A stretch of 64,000 bases of DNA from Arthrobacter sp. TMP15 (lineage in GTDB: Bacteria; Actinomycetota; Actinomycetes; Actinomycetales; Micrococcaceae). A program made the translations under genes and the position numbers. The stretch covers positions 2,480,001 to 2,544,000 of the forward strand of contig NZ_CP154262.1 of the NCBI RefSeq assembly GCF_039529835.1, given 5' to 3'. The notes under the pieces were generated by a model that saw only the letters and a list, made by a program, of their open reading frames with translations, ran no database searches and was not told the origin of the DNA. Of this stretch, positions 62,504 through 64,000 are shown piece by piece; the first letter of the stretch is position 1, and each line of letters starts with the position of its first letter.

Positions 62504-63217
62504 ATGATAACCGCTTTGAGTGCCTCTGTCCTGCCCGCTCTCATGGGACACGGGGCTGTTCCAGCCTTAGGCCTGCTGCCCGACTGGCTCGATCCCATGA
62601 CCATTCTCGGCAATGAGGCCATAGGCTCATGGGTGGTAGTGATTGCCTGTGCCATCATCTTCGCCGAAACAGGCCTCTTGGTGGGTTTCTTCCTTCCCGG
62701 CGATTCATTGCTGTTCACGGCAGGTTTGCTTGTCAGCACCGGGACCATGCCCGTGAACATCTGGGCCCTGATGGCACTGCTGATTGTCTCCGGTTTTATT
62801 GGCAACCAGCTGGGTTACTTCATTGGTTATAAGGCTGGACCGGCCATCTTCAACAAGCCAGAATCACGACTCTTCAAGAAACAGCATGTTGACAGCGCAC
62901 ATGCCTTCTTTGAGAAGCATGGCGGCAAGGCCCTGATCCTGGCCCGTTTCGTACCTATTGTGCGCACCTTTGTGCCAGTCATTGTGGGCGTAGCTAAAAT
63001 GGATATGCGCAAATTTGTGTTCTTCAACGCCATCGGTGCCGTCCTGTGGGCCGGTGGCATCACACTTCTGGGCTACATTCTAGGCAACAAGGTGCCGTGG
63101 GTACGCGATAACTTGGACATCATTTTCATTGCCATCGTGGCCGTTTCAGTAATCCCCATCGGCATCGAGTTCATCCGGGCCATGGCTAACCGCCGCAAGA
63201 AGTCAAAGCAGATCTAA
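62504..63217 (+). CDS. DedA-family membrane protein
   Basis: The protein of about 237 residues has five to six membrane segments and the DedA motifs FAETGLLVGFFLPGDSLLF near 55 and the FxRFVPIVRTFVPVIVGVAKM segment near 145 (here LARFVPIVRTFVP). DedA proteins recycle undecaprenyl phosphate or polar lipids across the membrane. GTG 62501 directly before the ATG is an alternative start. Confidence 0.92.
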   Translation: MITALSASVLPALMGHGAVPALGLLPDWLDPMTILGNEAIGSWVVVIACAIIFAETGLLVGFFLPGDSLLFTAGLLVSTGTMPVNIWALMALLIVSGFIGNQLGYFIGYKAGPAIFNKPESRLFKKQHVDSAHAFFEKHGGKALILARFVPIVRTFVPVIVGVAKMDMRKFVFFNAIGAVLWAGGITLLGYILGNKVPWVRDNLDIIFIAIVAVSVIPIGIEFIRAMANRRKKSKQI

Positions 63218-63250
63218 GTTCTTCCGGAAAAAACTCCCTCATTAAAGTAC

Positions 63251-63288
63251 GACGGCGACCCCCGGCTTATGTGCCTGGGGTCGCCGTC
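63251..63288. terminator. terminator hairpin between DedA and rdgB
   Basis: GACGGCGACCCC and GGGGTCGCCGTC form an exact 12-bp stem with a 14-base loop between two convergent genes. The T-run is short, so termination efficiency is uncertain. Confidence 0.75.
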
Positions 63289-63405
63289 ATTCTGTGCTCA
63301 ACTAACGCCGCGCAACTAACGCCTGAGTGAAGCAGGAGTGCCGTGCCTGTTGAGGGTGCCTGTTGAGGGTACTTGTTGAGAGTGCCCTGCTGAGAAGGAG
63401 CTTTG

Positions 63406-64000
63406 CTAAGAAAGTGCCTTAATAATGTGCGGCAGCAGTGCCCGGAACGCATTTCCCCGGTGACTGATGGCATTCTTTGCCTCACCTGTGAGCTCCGCAC
63501 ACGATTTATCCAGACCCGTGGGAACCAGAATGGGGTCATAGCCAAAGCCACCCTCTCCTCGTGGAGTGTGGAGCAGGACCCCTTCGAGGGTCCCTTCCTC
63601 AACTAGATCCAGCGTGCCATCCGGACTTGCTAGCGCGGCTGCACACACAAACCGGGCGCCACGATGCTCTTCGCCGATGTCGGAGAGCTGGGCCAGCAGC
63701 AGGTTCAGATTTGCTGTGTCATCGCCATGCCTGCCAGCCCACCGGGCCGAGAATATGCCGGGGGCGCCGCCCAGAACGTCAACGGCCAATCCGGAATCAT
63801 CGGCAATGGCTAGGACGCCGCTGAACTGTGCCACGGCGTGAGCCTTGAGCCGTGCATTTTCTGCGAAAGTGACACCCGTTTCGGCGACGTCTGGCGCGTG
63901 GATGGCTCCGGCGTCGAGCACGTGAGTATCAACGTCCAGACCCGGCACCTGGCCTCGGAGAAGTTCACGCAATTCCCGTAGCTTGCCTTGATTTTGTGTG
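63406..64000 (-). CDS. rdgB: XTP/dITP diphosphatase (RdgB/HAM1), N-terminus outside window
   Basis: On the minus strand the frame is still open at base 64000 and reads TQNQGKLRELRELL, the end of the conserved THNxGKLxE start motif, so only the first few residues are missing. Inside, DDSGLAVDVLGGAPGIFSARWAG near 60-80 and GFGYDPILVP near 150 are diagnostic. The enzyme removes deaminated purine nucleotides (XTP, dITP) from the pool. The short in-frame TTG at 63972 is not the start. Confidence 0.95.
   Translation of the reverse strand, partial: TQNQGKLRELRELLRGQVPGLDVDTHVLDAGAIHAPDVAETGVTFAENARLKAHAVAQFSGVLAIADDSGLAVDVLGGAPGIFSARWAGRHGDDTANLNLLLAQLSDIGEEHRGARFVCAAALASPDGTLDLVEEGTLEGVLLHTPRGEGGFGYDPILVPTGLDKSCAELTGEAKNAISHRGNAFRALLPHIIKALS

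Overview
The window looks like a chromosomal segment of a high-GC Gram-positive actinobacterium, most likely an Arthrobacter-like member of the Micrococcaceae. This is inferred from gene content: actinobacterial-type Mqo, an NrtR-nadABC operon, a CE1758-type luciferase-like monooxygenase, tRNA genes without encoded CCA, and many GTG/TTG starts. No 16S rRNA or other phylogenetic marker is present, so the genus is a guess.

Region 1 (1-7520) is the right end of a prophage. It holds the 3' part of a very large alanine-rich tail protein gene, small membrane and collagen-like proteins, an endolysin and a holin-like protein. It ends in a terminator and a bare tRNA 3' end (7493-7517) that looks like the attachment site, followed by what is probably the original tRNA terminator.

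Region 2 (7.6-13.8 kb) is an accessory host stretch: a lipoprotein, an HTH protein preceded by two palindromes, a membrane protein/winged-helix regulator pair with its own palindrome, an ABC transporter whose permease gene is broken, a VOC protein, a thiol peroxidase (Bcp) and tRNA-Leu(TAG).

Region 3 (13.9-26 kb) holds an orphan peptide-type binding protein, malate:quinone oxidoreductase, an RND exporter, an MFS exporter divergent from an LLM monooxygenase/MarR pair, a frameshifted lipoprotein gene and an M20 peptidase.

Region 4 (26.1-32.3 kb) is one tightly coupled operon: HAD phosphatase, PhnD-type binding protein, PhnC ATPase, two PhnE permeases, cytoplasmic metallophosphoesterase, MurR/RpiR regulator. 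It reads as an uptake and breakdown route for an organophosphorus compound and is the best candidate here for an incompletely described system.

Region 5 (32.4-39.5 kb) has a fumarylacetoacetate-hydrolase remnant, a GtrA protein and the de novo NAD operon nrtR-nadA-nadB-nadC-cysteine desulfurase on the minus strand, with a near-perfect 21-bp palindrome upstream of nrtR.

Region 6 (39.6-51.1 kb) is a mixed accessory region: amino-acid permease, alpha/beta hydrolase, AraC regulator facing a wrecked NmrA-like gene and a DUF1772 gene, SUMF1-like protein, PNPOx-like protein, SDR, truncated GrpB, DJ-1/PfpI protein, MFS transporter.

Region 7 (51.2-64 kb) is more conserved: sbcC/sbcD, SdpI-like protein, aquaporin, two DUF202 proteins, ADP-ribosylglycohydrolase, exonuclease-BRCT protein, a GntR/ABC operon, DedA protein and the 5'-truncated-by-window rdgB gene.

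At least five genes are visibly broken or truncated (permease, lipoprotein, FAH, NmrA, GrpB), so either this strain has many small pseudogenes or the assembly carries indel errors. No CRISPR array, rRNA or complete insertion sequence was seen.
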